A DNA stretch of 64,000 nucleotides from CBDCUC01 sp965222485 (GCA_965222485.1 CBDCUC010000040.1:1922001-1986000); one strand, 5' to 3'. Shown: positions 26,179 through 34,972, counted from the first letter of the stretch. A program made the numbers and translations. Notes: generated from the letters alone by a model not told the origin.

Positions 26179-27222
26179 TTAGTTCGGCAGCAATTTCAGG
26201 ATGCCCTGTGCTGCGGCAGCTGCAGCTGCATCGGCCGTCTTGCCCCAGGGGCCGTCAAGAGAGCCCTGAGGGATCTCATTTTTCTGCGACACAGTGCCAA
26301 GCTTCTTGCCGGCCGGGTCCTTGACGTGCCAGTCGATCTGGATGGGCTGTTTGCCTGCCTTACCCTGGCCGACTTTGACCTCGCCTTCGACGCGATAGGT
26401 GTTGGTGCTCACCTGCTGCGCCATGTTGACACCATTGCGGGCGAGTTCTTTCTGCAATGCATTGCGCAGCGCTACGCTGCCATCGCCCGGTGCACCGGTG
26501 ACGCTTGGAACCACGGCGTTGAATTTGCCGTTGGTAATACTACCGGTCGTCGGGCCGGTGGCCGCAGTCTTCTTGACGGCCGCTGCGGCTGCGTTTTGCT
26601 GAGCCGGGTTCTGACCTGATGTGTTTGCTGGGTTAGGCTTTGCGCCGGCCGCAACATTACTCTGTGTGGTTGGTCGCTGTGCGGGCAGCCAACCGGCTAA
26701 CGAACCGGCAGTCTTTCCGGCGATCTTGTTAACGACCTGTGCGTTGACCGACGACCACGGGTCGTTGCTCTTGCCGGCGGGCAGTAGCTCCTCTCCGGTG
26801 ATGCGATTGACACGCTTGCCGGTTGGGTCTGTTACGTCCCAAATATAGGATACCTTGGTTTTGGCTTGCTCGCGTGCGGATACGACGTAGCCGCGCAACG
26901 TGTATTGCGGTTTGTCAGCGGCGCTATTCGCAACGGCGATCTGTTTGCCCTGTAGCGCAGTGCCAAGGCTGGCCTGCAACTGTTTGGCAATTGCATCCGG
27001 TGCACCGATCACGGGTGCGATTGCGACCCTGGTGGCACCCGATGCGGCCGGTTGGGCCGCGGGCTGAGCAAGAGTGGTTGTGTTGCTAGCGTCGTTTGAA
27101 GTGCCCAATAACGACGCGCTCGTCTCGCACCCTGCCAGTGCGAGCCCCACAACGGACATAAGACATGCAAGCGTGACCGGAGATTTAAAGCGCCACGCCG
27201 CAGCTGCATTAATGGTCGTCAC
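26179..27222 (-). CDS. Lipoprotein with an internal domain duplication
   Basis: A 347-residue protein with a lipobox LAGC at 29-32, so it is probably lipidated at Cys32. Two related units follow: about 64-180 and about 232-346. Each has a V-P-x-[VI]-x-GAP opening, a polar helix (KQLQASL or LRNALQKEL), a Y-x-[LV]-x-G-x-V strand pair, an [IY]-x-W-x-[VW]-x-D-P-x-GK segment, and a closing W-x-x-[VT] helix. An Ala/Gln/Asn-rich linker joins them. I do not recognise the family; the W-x-V-x-D-P-x-GK pattern suggests small outer-membrane or periplasmic domains. It has its own terminator. Confidence 0.7.
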   Translation of the reverse strand: MTTINAAAAWRFKSPVTLACLMSVVGLALAGCETSASLLGTSNDASNTTTLAQPAAQPAASGATRVAIAPVIGAPDAIAKQLQASLGTALQGKQIAVANSAADKPQYTLRGYVVSAREQAKTKVSYIWDVTDPTGKRVNRITGEELLPAGKSNDPWSSVNAQVVNKIAGKTAGSLAGWLPAQRPTTQSNVAAGAKPNPANTSGQNPAQQNAAAAAVKKTAATGPTTGSITNGKFNAVVPSVTGAPGDGSVALRNALQKELARNGVNMAQQVSTNTYRVEGEVKVGQGKAGKQPIQIDWHVKDPAGKKLGTVSQKNEIPQGSLDGPWGKTADAAAAAAAQGILKLLPN

Positions 27223-27429
27223 GACGACGTCCCCCTATTAATGGCCTGCTGATCATCCGGCGGCCGGCGTACTTACCCTGCGGCCTATCACTATAACTGG
27301 TATTACCGGTACCCACTGGACCTCATCTAACCCCGGCACATTCTAAGCGTCCATAGGAAATGAGGGTTAACACCCGACGGAACCCGTTAGCGACGGCGAC
27401 TCAATAGATTTTGGTTGTGGATTATGCCA

Positions 27430-28203
27430 TTAGGTCACAACAATAGCGGAAATTTGACGGCCGTAGTCGGGCTCATTCGTCGCTTTTGAACGGCGATAAC
27501 TGAAGAACTGTGATTCGGCGGCAAATGTGCAGGGGCCGAGCGCGGAGGTGCTGCCCAATTCAAGCCTTGCGAGCCGGGCCAGGACGTAGGCTGGCAGGTC
27601 GAAGTGCGGCCGCGCGTTCGGCGAGCTTTGCGCAAAATACTTATCGTTGTCAGGGTCTAGCGATAATAATTCCGCCTGGAATTCGGGGCCGACCTCATAA
27701 TTGGGCTGGCTGATGCAGGGGCCGACCGCGGCAAAAATACGCGATGCATCAGCGCCAAGTTGTGTCATTGCGTTTACAGTAGCTTCCAATATGCCGGCGA
27801 CGGCGCCGCGCCAACCGGCATGGGCGCATGCGACAACCTGCGCTTCCGCATCGGCAAACAGGACCGGTGCACAGTCGGCGGTGAGGATGCCGATCGCGAG
27901 GCCTGGTGTCCGTGTCGCGATCGCATCTGCCTTGGGTAGCTCGCCATCGACGATCAGCCTATCGGCAACAACTGCCTGGGCGCTGTGGGTTTGATGAACG
28001 GTCAAAACCGCGGGATCGGAACTGCCAAGGTGGTGGGCGACGCGGGCGCGATTCTGCCGGACCCTTCCAGGGTCGTCACTGGAGCCAAAGCCGCAATTGA
28101 GAGAATGATAGATACCGTCGGAGGTACCGCCTTCACGCGTGAAGAAGCCGTGGCGGATACCTGGTAGTTCGGTGAGGTTCGGCGATTGCAATGGTTTTGG
28201 CAT
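27430..28203 (-). CDS. pgeF: Peptidoglycan editing factor PgeF (YfiH family)
   Basis: A purine-nucleoside-phosphorylase-like cytosolic metalloenzyme, earlier called polyphenol oxidase, reported to act in peptidoglycan precursor quality control. Zinc-site residues are seen in VHQTHS, in TADCAPVL and in the CAHAGWRG segment; GPCI is also typical. I choose ATG 28203, which has AAGGGG a few bases before it, over the in-frame TTG at 28230. It is the last gene of the lgt-midA-pgeF run. Confidence 0.93.
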   Translation of the reverse strand: MPKPLQSPNLTELPGIRHGFFTREGGTSDGIYHSLNCGFGSSDDPGRVRQNRARVAHHLGSSDPAVLTVHQTHSAQAVVADRLIVDGELPKADAIATRTPGLAIGILTADCAPVLFADAEAQVVACAHAGWRGAVAGILEATVNAMTQLGADASRIFAAVGPCISQPNYEVGPEFQAELLSLDPDNDKYFAQSSPNARPHFDLPAYVLARLARLELGSTSALGPCTFAAESQFFSYRRSKATNEPDYGRQISAIVVT

Positions 28204-28226
28204 TGTCTTGTCCCCTTGGGGGTCAC

Positions 28227-29399
28227 TCAATTCTCTGGACTTGTTTTTGACCTAGGGCGCGGGTTTTGCGCTTCAAACCCAGGAAGTGGTGGCAGGCCGA
28301 CAGAGCGCAAGGCAACCACTTTGAAGCGCGTTCCCATGCCCTGCGGCGCCATCAGCCTGGCAACAGCAATTTCGATGGCTCCGGCTTCATCCGGATTGGT
28401 GGCCATCAGCTTTACCGCACGTTCAGTGATGCCGAGGTTTGCCAGATAGTCGGACTGTGTCACCGGGCCATCATGGACAAGACTTGTACCTGACATGGCC
28501 GATACAAAGTCCGCGAAGTTTACCTCAATTGTGAGGTCGGATTCGCCTGGAGATGTCAGTGGATGTTCTGGTTTGTGCTCGCGAACAGCCTGCAAGGAAT
28601 CACCAGTTGCGGTTTTGAGATGACCATAATCGATGAAGAGTGCCGCGAGCGGCATTCGAGTCGCAATGTCTTTTAACGTTTTGGCCAGCGTAGCGTAGTC
28701 TTGTGCCTGCAGGATTGCGCCGGGCGTAGGGCGCTCTGTTGGCAACTGCGCCAGAAGGGATGGGAGCCGGCGGTCATTGACGTTTGTTGTTTTGGCGGTG
28801 GTGAAGCACAAGGTGCCCGACGATGACACCCCAACCTGACGTTCGACCCATTCGCCAGATGGGGTGAGTTGCCATTGTGACGCGGGGAGTGTGTCGAGAA
28901 ATTCATTGGCGATCAGGATTGTCGGCAAAGTGGTCTGTGTAGCGGCCGCGATGTCCTCATGCCAGCGCATGGGAGCTTTGTCGCCTGCCAGGGTTTGGCG
29001 TTGGATTGCCGCAAGCTGCTCGTTGGTCTCGATCAAGTCTACGCTGAGGGCTTTGTGGAATGCCGGCAGGATGCGGCTCGCGCGCAAGGCATCGCGCATT
29101 AGCGTTGCGCGGCCCGGGCCCAGTTCCAGCAATCTTACCGACTCAGGTGAGCCCATCTGCTGCCAGACGACTGCGCACCATAAACCAATGAGTTCGCCGA
29201 AGATCTGGCTGATCTCAGGTGCGGTAACGAAATCACCATCGGCACCAATGGCTGGTTTTTTGCGGTAGTAGCCGTACTCTTCATCTTGAAGACAGGCTTG
29301 CATGAACTGCGAAACGGAAATGGGACCGTTTTGGTGTATGCGTTCGATGAGCTTGAGCGCAAGCGGAGTTGTGCGTCGGTCTTCCGGGTCGTAACTCAT
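28227..29399 (-). CDS. SAM-dependent methyltransferase, MidA/NDUFAF7 family
   Basis: A 390-residue class I methyltransferase of the COG1565 family, whose mitochondrial member NDUFAF7 dimethylates an arginine of complex I. Signatures include GDFVTAPEISQIFGELIG near 54-71, the SAM-binding LLELGPGRATLM, and ANEFLDTLP. The start overlaps the lgt stop by four bases (ATGA), giving translational coupling. An NADH dehydrogenase assembly role is an inference from the eukaryotic relative. Confidence 0.93.
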   Translation of the reverse strand: MSYDPEDRRTTPLALKLIERIHQNGPISVSQFMQACLQDEEYGYYRKKPAIGADGDFVTAPEISQIFGELIGLWCAVVWQQMGSPESVRLLELGPGRATLMRDALRASRILPAFHKALSVDLIETNEQLAAIQRQTLAGDKAPMRWHEDIAAATQTTLPTILIANEFLDTLPASQWQLTPSGEWVERQVGVSSSGTLCFTTAKTTNVNDRRLPSLLAQLPTERPTPGAILQAQDYATLAKTLKDIATRMPLAALFIDYGHLKTATGDSLQAVREHKPEHPLTSPGESDLTIEVNFADFVSAMSGTSLVHDGPVTQSDYLANLGITERAVKLMATNPDEAGAIEIAVARLMAPQGMGTRFKVVALRSVGLPPLPGFEAQNPRPRSKTSPEN

Positions 29400-30244
29400 A
29401 CGATGGCGCTGTTGCGTCGTTGCGCGCGCTGAACGAACCAGGCACCCAGCAGAATCATCGGTATCGAATAAACAATGCCGGGTGTGAGGCCGTATGTAGA
29501 GAGCGCGTGGTCGGGGTCAAATTGACGAAAGAGCTCGCAGAACGAGCGGGCACAGCCGTAGCCGATGAGGAATGCACCAATTGTCACGCCTGGGCGTTTT
29601 AGCGCTAGAAAATGGTGCGTCATGACACGAATGATGATGAACAATACGACCCCTTCCAACGCTGCTTCATAGAGCTGGCTTGGGTGGCGGGCGACTGGTT
29701 CTACATCGGGGTGAAGATATTTCGCGTTTGGGAACACCATTGCCCATGGCACGTCGGAAGGACGCCCGAACAACTCGCCGTTGATGAAATTTGCCAGGCG
29801 TCCAAATGTCAGTCCGATAGGCACAGCTGCTGCGGCAAGATCCATTGTGCTCCATACGTTTGCACCATGACGTTTTGAAAACGCCCATATGGCCAGCCCG
29901 GATGCGATGAGTGCGCCATGGAAGGCCATACCGCCTTGCCAGATTTTGAAGATGTCGAGCGGATTGTTGTAGTAGTTGCCCGGCTCATAAAACAGCACGT
30001 AGCCTAAGCGACCGCCAAGAATGACGCCGATCGTGACATAGATGAGAAGATCATCTGCAGCGGCGGCGGTGAAGGGGGCTTTGTCAGAGGGCCATAGCGT
30101 CGGCTGGGATAAAAGGCGGCGGATATAGAGCCAGCCGAGAAGCAAACCCGCCATATAGGCAAGGCCATACCATTTGATCGCGAGGGGGCCGAGTTCGAGT
30201 GCGACAGGATCGAAATTCGGGAAGTCGATGACAAGGATGCTCAT
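29396..30244 (-). CDS. lgt: Prolipoprotein diacylglyceryl transferase
   Basis: Transfers diacylglycerol from phosphatidylglycerol to the lipobox Cys of prolipoproteins in the inner membrane. Seven hydrophobic helices are visible, with the Lgt signature GRLANFINGELFGRPSD, the catalytic-region GGMAFHGALI and the HPSQLYEA motif. At 282 residues it is full length. It heads a minus-strand operon with midA and pgeF and is divergent from ubiK. The lipoprotein at 26179 would be one of its clients. Confidence 0.97.
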   Translation of the reverse strand: MSILVIDFPNFDPVALELGPLAIKWYGLAYMAGLLLGWLYIRRLLSQPTLWPSDKAPFTAAAADDLLIYVTIGVILGGRLGYVLFYEPGNYYNNPLDIFKIWQGGMAFHGALIASGLAIWAFSKRHGANVWSTMDLAAAAVPIGLTFGRLANFINGELFGRPSDVPWAMVFPNAKYLHPDVEPVARHPSQLYEAALEGVVLFIIIRVMTHHFLALKRPGVTIGAFLIGYGCARSFCELFRQFDPDHALSTYGLTPGIVYSIPMILLGAWFVQRAQRRNSAIV

Positions 30245-30547
30245 GATGTCTTTGGGTCTTCCCTCATTTGGTGCCGTGTCTTTTTCTGCCCGGATACACT
30301 ATCACTCTCCAAGGTGGCACTGCTGCTGGCAGCATTTTGCAGGCAGCGCTCTGGCATGAACCGGTCAGGACGTGCATGGCACGTTTGGAAAACCCTTGCT
30401 GCGGTGTCAAGCGGGTTCGTTTGCGGCGCTTGAATGAGACCTGACATCGCCGCATAGTCGGGCCAATGTGAGATCACTTCAGGCGCGGGCTGCCTAGTGA
30501 CGGCGCGATCGGCGTTTGCCGGGCCAACTGTAAGGATGCAACAAGAC
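30245..30547. other. Divergent intergenic region lgt/ubiK
   Basis: 303 bases that should contain promoters for both genes. A long minus-strand open frame across this region and ubiK (30241-30960) is Arg/Ser-rich and looks like a shadow. AAGGA at 30532-30536 is the likely ubiK ribosome-binding site. Confidence 0.45.
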
Positions 30548-30814
30548 ATGAGCCAAACAGATAACCGGCTATTTGATGAGCTAGCCAAGCTTCTGACGGA
30601 CGCGGCCGGTGCCGCGCAGGGTGTGCAGCGGGAATTTGAAACAATCCTGAAGTCGCAAGGCGAACGCATGCTGAGTGGCATGGATCTCGTGCAGCGCGAG
30701 GAATTCGAGGCCGTTCGGGCGATGGCCGAAAAGGCGCGTGAAGAAAACGAGAAGCTTGAAGCCCGTATTGCTGCGTTGGAACGGCAACTGAGTGGCCGTG
30801 ACATGACATCGTAG
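30548..30814 (+). CDS. ubiK: Ubiquinone biosynthesis accessory factor UbiK (BMFP family)
   Basis: An 89-residue protein. An amphipathic N-terminal helix (residues about 5-40) is followed by a C-terminal coiled coil with regular Glu, Lys and Leu heptads (about 50-82), as in the BMFP/DUF526 family that assists the Ubi complex and trimerises. ATG 30548 gives the usual length; an in-frame ATG at 30536 overlaps the AAGGA. The order ubiK-ybjN-proC is conserved in Hyphomicrobiales. Confidence 0.88.
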   Translation: MSQTDNRLFDELAKLLTDAAGAAQGVQREFETILKSQGERMLSGMDLVQREEFEAVRAMAEKAREENEKLEARIAALERQLSGRDMTS

Positions 30815-31190
30815 TGTGGCCGGCAGGTGCCGGATGGCCGCGCGGATTTTTGCTGTGGCGAGGCTTGGCTCATAGGTGCTGGTTGCATTGTGCTGAAGGG
30901 TAGTGAATCAGGGTCGTGGCCCCATTTCGCATTCGTCGAGTGCATGAAAGTCGCGCCCACAGTATTCTAAGCACTTCTCAACAGGATTACCCCCAAGTTG
31001 TCCATTATGGCGGCATTCGCCCATGACTCGCCATTTTGCCCGTGGACACTCGGTTTGCTGCGGTTGCGACTCGGAGGCTGTCGGTGTTTTCGTCTCGCCG
31101 TTCGCGTTGTCACGACTATCGAGGTCCCAAGGCTTTTTTGGCCGAGTTGGCGGGGCCATACAGACGCGCTCCGATACCTGAGGGACAAGA
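30815..31190. other. Gap between ubiK and ybjN
   Basis: 376 bases that hold no plus-strand gene. The only protein-like reading is a small Cys-rich frame on the minus strand (30908-31159), listed separately at low confidence. The ybjN promoter may lie here. Confidence 0.4.
30908..31159 (-). CDS. Possible small Cys-rich protein
   Basis: An 83-residue reading with an N-terminal proline/lysine segment (PPTRPKKPWDL) and six Cys after residue 36, spaced like a small metal or disulfide domain and interleaved with Arg, His, Glu and Asp. Codon use looks coding-like, with GC-rich third positions. I do not recognise it, there is no clear ribosome-binding site, and it opposes both neighbours, so it may be chance. 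Confidence 0.3.
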   Translation of the reverse strand: MAPPTRPKKPWDLDSRDNANGETKTPTASESQPQQTECPRAKWRVMGECRHNGQLGGNPVEKCLEYCGRDFHALDECEMGPRP

Positions 31191-31688
31191 ATGGCTACTG
31201 CCGAAATCGGTTACGATCGCACATCCAATCCCGTTGACTTGGTTGAACAGTTGGCACATCGCAATGCGTGGACTTGCGACCGAACCGGCGATGATGAATT
31301 GACGCTTATCGTTGCCGGCCGCTGGACCGATTATCATGTGTCGCTCAATTGGCGGGAAGACCTTGAAGCCCTACATCTTGCCTGTGCGTTCGATTTTAGA
31401 ATTCCTGAAAACAAGCTGGCGGAAAGTTATCGTTTGATCGGGCAGATCAACGAGCAGCTCTGGCTGGGACACTTCGATTTGTGGACCCAGGAGGGTTTGG
31501 TGATGTTTCGCCATGCGCTCTTGCTGAACGGCGCCGTTGCAACACCGTCGCAGTGCGATGCGATGCTGACGGCAGCACTGGAGGCCTGTGAGCGCTATTA
31601 TCAGGCCTTCCAATTTGTCGTTTGGGCCGGCAAGGGGGCCAGAGATGCCCTGGTCTCGACCATGTTCGAGACGGAAGGCCAAGCCTAA
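31191..31688 (+). CDS. YbjN domain-containing protein
   Basis: A 165-residue single-domain protein of the YbjN family, which resembles type III secretion chaperone folds and is of unknown biochemical role. Characteristic parts are the N-terminal NPVDLVEQLAHR segment, the beta-rich WTDYHVSLNWRED region, and the C-terminal long helix with CERYYQAFQFVVW. It lies between ubiK and proC, a conserved order. ATG start. Confidence 0.88.
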   Translation: MATAEIGYDRTSNPVDLVEQLAHRNAWTCDRTGDDELTLIVAGRWTDYHVSLNWREDLEALHLACAFDFRIPENKLAESYRLIGQINEQLWLGHFDLWTQEGLVMFRHALLLNGAVATPSQCDAMLTAALEACERYYQAFQFVVWAGKGARDALVSTMFETEGQA

Positions 31689-31863
31689 CGACCCAAATGT
31701 GCCGTGGCTGTTTCGGCTTACGTTACATCGATCCCAACCGGTCCCCCCTAACTTTTTTACACGCCTTTGACTGCGTGCGCCTGAGCTGATCGCAATGAAG
31801 GGCTTTGATGCTCGTCGCATGTCCGTTATTCGTGAAGCGAATGCGTGTCAGGCTGTTGGCCGG

Positions 31864-32709
31864 ATGGAATTGGAAAATATGGACAAACTAGACTTGAAGG
31901 GCCCGCTTGTGCTTGTGGGCGCGGGCAAAATGGGCGGCGCGCTACTGACGGGGCTTGTGAACCGTGGCGTGGATGTTTCAAACATCGTCGTGCAGGATCC
32001 GGCACCTCCCGCAGACATGCGGCGGTTGTTGGAAAAGCATGGCATTCGTTGTGTCGCAGAGCTTGGTGACCTCGGCGGCGCGCCCGACGTTGTGCTGATG
32101 GCTGTGAAGCCTCAAGTAATGGATGCTGTATTTGAAGGTCTCGCGTCGCATATCGGCAAGGACACGGTGGTGCTGTCTATTGCCGCCGGCAGGACCATCG
32201 CGAGTTTCGAAAAACATCTTGTGGGGCCGTGTGCTGTTGTGCGCGCCATGCCAAATACGCCGGCGGCCATCGGTCGGGGCATCAGCGTTTGCTGCGCCAA
32301 TGCTCACACATCCCAACGCCAACGCGATCTTTGTGAGGCGTTGTTGTCGTGTGTTGGAGACACCGGTTGGGTAGAAGACGAGGCGCTTATGGATGCGGTA
32401 ACGGCCGTGTCCGGCTCGGGCCCGGCTTATGTATTTTTGCTGGCCGAGTGTATGGCTGCAGCCGGTGTCACGGCGGGGCTACCTGAAGGTCTGGCGCAAC
32501 AGCTTGCCCGTTCGACGGTCTCAGGCTCCGGGGCGCTTCTTGCCGCCAGCGATCTCGATGCCAAGACTTTGCGTGAGAACGTTACGTCGCCTGGCGGGAC
32601 GACGGCTGCTGCGCTCGCCGTCTTAATGGGGCAGGGCGACGGGCTAGCAGGTTTGATGGAGCGTGCTGTGGATGCTGCAAATAAGAGAGGCCGCGAACTA
32701 TCGAAGTAG
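31864..32709 (+). CDS. proC: Pyrroline-5-carboxylate reductase
   Basis: Catalyses the last step of proline synthesis, reducing pyrroline-5-carboxylate with NAD(P)H. The Rossmann motif VGAGKMGGAL is close to the N-terminus; AVKPQ, RAMPNTPA and the C-terminal TAVSGSGPAY and LRENVTSPGGTTAAAL signatures are all intact. The start is uncertain: ATG 31864 is used, ATG 31879 gives the most typical length, and an upstream ATG at 31795 is unlikely. Confidence 0.95.
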   Translation: MELENMDKLDLKGPLVLVGAGKMGGALLTGLVNRGVDVSNIVVQDPAPPADMRRLLEKHGIRCVAELGDLGGAPDVVLMAVKPQVMDAVFEGLASHIGKDTVVLSIAAGRTIASFEKHLVGPCAVVRAMPNTPAAIGRGISVCCANAHTSQRQRDLCEALLSCVGDTGWVEDEALMDAVTAVSGSGPAYVFLLAECMAAAGVTAGLPEGLAQQLARSTVSGSGALLAASDLDAKTLRENVTSPGGTTAAALAVLMGQGDGLAGLMERAVDAANKRGRELSK

Positions 32710-32741
32710 CGCCACTGGCGCGTCTTCTAAAATTCGCGGCC
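32689..32741 (+). terminator. Nested hairpin at the end of proC
   Basis: Outer arms of nine bases (32689-32697 and 32733-32741) enclose a second five-base hairpin with a three-base loop (GCGCC/GGCGC). The first outer arm is in the last proC codons. A weak T-rich tail (TTCATTCTCT) follows. It may act as a terminator or as a protective structure at the mRNA end. Confidence 0.4.
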
Positions 32742-33345
32742 TTCATTCTCTGAACCTGGGAGAGTTGCATTTCAGCAGCTCCGGCGTTTCCCAGGTCATG
32801 TATTCGCGGTCTACTCTGAACCGGCTTTGCAAGAAAGATAGGAGGTGCTTTCTTGCGCCCTTTTACGCAAAGTTTCCGCGACGAACCCATACAGCTTGGA
32901 GTGAATGAAACCGTTGGTGCAGGTTTTCCTGCTTGCGGTCGTTTGGAGCATTCGCCAGCTGTGTGAGTATTGTTATGATATAACATTTGAGTTGCGTCAA
33001 GCGCGGCGGCCCCCGTGGTGTTCACGAATCTGTGAAGTGTTGTTTGAGCGGCTCTTCGGAGGGCGATGGGGGCCAGTACAAAAAGCAATTGTTTTCCCTC
33101 ATCCATAAATGCCGATCCATGTTTGCCGACCTGGTTTTGTTTGATCCGGCGGAGAAACGACCGGTTTCCTGCCGGCCGCGACATCGACTTTTAAGTCTCT
33201 GTAGATGCATGTTTTTTGGTGCGCAAGCCGTTCGCTGATCGTGTTGCGCAGTACATTTTAGGTTCCCTCCATGGGTAGATTTCCTCGGCGGTTCATAAAG
33301 CGCGAGATGCTGATTGAATAATTCAATAATTCTTGTATTAATGAA
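32742..33345. other. Long intergenic region before the ars genes
   Basis: About 600 bases with no supported gene on either strand. Open frames here are Arg/Cys-rich shadows. Visible elements are a 15-base palindrome TGTTAT-GAT-ATAACA at 32971-32985 and the ArsR operator candidate at 33313-33327. The rest shows nothing I can name. Confidence 0.5.
33313..33327. promoter_or_regulatory. Candidate ArsR operator
   Basis: A perfect 15-base palindrome with one central base, ATTGAATAATTCAAT, ends 18 bases before the arsR start. The AT-rich sequence and its position overlapping the likely promoter fit autoregulation by an ArsR/SmtB repressor. Confidence 0.6.
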
Positions 33346-33714
33346 ATGATGGATCAAGACAAGGCCATACGCGCGTTGGCGGCGCTGGCGCAGGAGCATC
33401 GACTTGCAATTTTCAAGCTGCTCGTTCGTCACGGGCCCAGCGGACTGTCGGCAGGTGAAATCGGTGAAGCCGTCGGCATCAGTGCCAGCAATCTATCCTT
33501 TCATCTGAAGGAATTGGACCGCGCAGGCTTGGTGCTTCCAACGCGGCAAGGGCGTTTTATTCGCTACGCAATCAGCGTTGAGGGTATGCGCCAACTGTTC
33601 GGGTTCTTGAGCGAGGACTGCTGCGGCGGTCGTCCGGAGCTTTGCGGAACGGGGATATCGGACGCGGGTGACATGTGTGGTCCGGCATGGAAGTTGGAAC
33701 CCGAGGCCGGTTGA
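33346..33714 (+). CDS. arsR: ArsR-family arsenic-responsive repressor
   Basis: A 122-residue winged-helix repressor. The helix-turn-helix is around residues 33-61 (LSAGEIGEAVGISASNLSFHLKEL in part), followed by the wing TRQGRFIRYAIS. The As(III) sensor is not in the DNA-recognition helix, as it is in E. coli ArsR, but in a C-terminal cluster C92-C93 and C100, with C111 further on. This matches the ArsR type that goes with aquaglyceroporin operons. A palindrome at 33313-33327 is the likely operator. It heads arsR-aqpS-arsC. Confidence 0.93.
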   Translation: MMDQDKAIRALAALAQEHRLAIFKLLVRHGPSGLSAGEIGEAVGISASNLSFHLKELDRAGLVLPTRQGRFIRYAISVEGMRQLFGFLSEDCCGGRPELCGTGISDAGDMCGPAWKLEPEAG

Positions 33715-33821
33715 TCGGCGCGATGTGATGCAGGGCTCCTTTTTGGCTTCTCGCCGCTAGTCCCGGGGCGCTTCGGCGGCTCTTAGCTATTGAAACACTA
33801 TGCAGGCAACAGGAGTTGGTC

Positions 33822-34520
33822 TTGCCATCAACCTATTCACAACGCCTAGGCGCGGAATTCATTGGTACGGCGTTTCTTTTGGCCGGTATCGTTGGGTCCG
33901 GCATCATGGCGGAGCGGCTTGCAGAGGGGAATACCGCGCTGGCTCTGCTGTGCCACACCACTGCGATCGGGGCCATTCTCGTCGTATTGATAACAATGCT
34001 GGGCCCGTTGTCAGGAGCACATTTCAACCCGGCTGTAACACTGGCATTCGGACTTCGCCGCGAGATCGAACTGTTGGAAGCCGGTGGCTACATGTTCATT
34101 CAGATCGCCGGCGCCATTGCAGGTGTTTGGGCAGTGCATCTGATGTTTGATGAGACGCTGCTACAATTTTCTCAAAAGTCGCGAACCGGCATGTCGCAGT
34201 GGTTCTCGGAATGGGTCGCGACGTTCGGGCTCGTGTTCGTCATTTTGATGACGCTTCGTTCTCGCGCGGATGCCGTGGCGATGTCCGTCGGCCTTTACAT
34301 TGCGTCTGCCTGCTGGTTTACGGCCTCGACCTCGTTTGCAAACCCAGCAGTGACGATTGCGCGTTCGCTGTCTGATACGTTTAGCGGGATTGCGCCGGAA
34401 CATGTCGGCGCGTTCGTTGTCGTGCAGGTCGTGGGATCCGTTTGCGCTTTGTACGTATGTGAACTCTTGACGCAGAGTGGTCCTGTACAGGAGAGTGTGC
34501 AGGGTAATGCAGCGGAATAG
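33822..34520 (+). CDS. aqpS: Aquaglyceroporin of the arsenic operon (AqpS-like)
   Basis: A six-helix MIP channel of 232 residues with both NPA motifs: HFNPAVT in the first half and ANPAVT in the second. Located between arsR and arsC, in the place usually held by the ArsB or Acr3 pump, it should let As(III) formed by ArsC leave the cell down its gradient, as described for AqpS in Sinorhizobium meliloti. TTG 33822 is chosen because AGGAG lies six bases before it. The aromatic/arginine selectivity residues were not resolved by eye. Confidence 0.88.
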   Translation: MPSTYSQRLGAEFIGTAFLLAGIVGSGIMAERLAEGNTALALLCHTTAIGAILVVLITMLGPLSGAHFNPAVTLAFGLRREIELLEAGGYMFIQIAGAIAGVWAVHLMFDETLLQFSQKSRTGMSQWFSEWVATFGLVFVILMTLRSRADAVAMSVGLYIASACWFTASTSFANPAVTIARSLSDTFSGIAPEHVGAFVVVQVVGSVCALYVCELLTQSGPVQESVQGNAAE

Positions 34521-34552
34521 CGTGGTGCGGCGCGTTCAAGCGAGTTGGTCTA

Positions 34553-34972
34553 ATGAGTGAAGACGTCAAGATATACCATAACCCAAAGTGTGGAACGTCG
34601 CGTAATACTTTGGCGATGATACGTGCGGCGGGCATTGAGCCCGATATTGTGCTTTATCTTGAAGCACCCCCAACACGCCACGAGCTCGTTGATTTGATCA
34701 AACGTACCGGGCTCAATGTTCGGGACATCCTGCGGCGCAAAGGCACGCCCTACGATGAATTAGGTCTCGATGACCCCAAGTGGAGCGATGACGAGCTGAT
34801 CGATCAAATGGTCGCGCATCCAATTTTGATTAATCGCCCTATTGTCGTCTCATCACGCGGCGCTTCTTTGTGCCGACCTTCGGAAAAGGTTTTGGAGCTG
34901 TTACCTGAGGGCAGCCTTGACGGCTTCACCAAGGAAGACGGTGAGATTGTGGGTAGACCAAAGTCGGTATGA
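34553..34972 (+). CDS. arsC: Arsenate reductase, glutaredoxin-dependent
   Basis: Reduces arsenate to arsenite. The catalytic Cys13 sits in HNPKCGTSRNT (9-19), and the arsenate-binding RPIVVSSRGASLCRPSE segment is near 95-111. It has 139 residues, normal for the plasmid R773-type ArsC. It is the third gene of the ars module, 32 bases after the channel gene. No arsH follows. Confidence 0.95.
   Translation: MSEDVKIYHNPKCGTSRNTLAMIRAAGIEPDIVLYLEAPPTRHELVDLIKRTGLNVRDILRRKGTPYDELGLDDPKWSDDELIDQMVAHPILINRPIVVSSRGASLCRPSEKVLELLPEGSLDGFTKEDGEIVGRPKSV

Noticed and set aside
30241..30960. 239-codon minus-strand frame across ubiK
   Set aside because: Ser/Arg/Cys-rich and opposite ubiK, whose coiled-coil pattern is convincing.
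32582..33184. 200-codon minus-strand frame after proC
   Set aside because: Overlaps the end of proC on the other strand and has no domain-like order.
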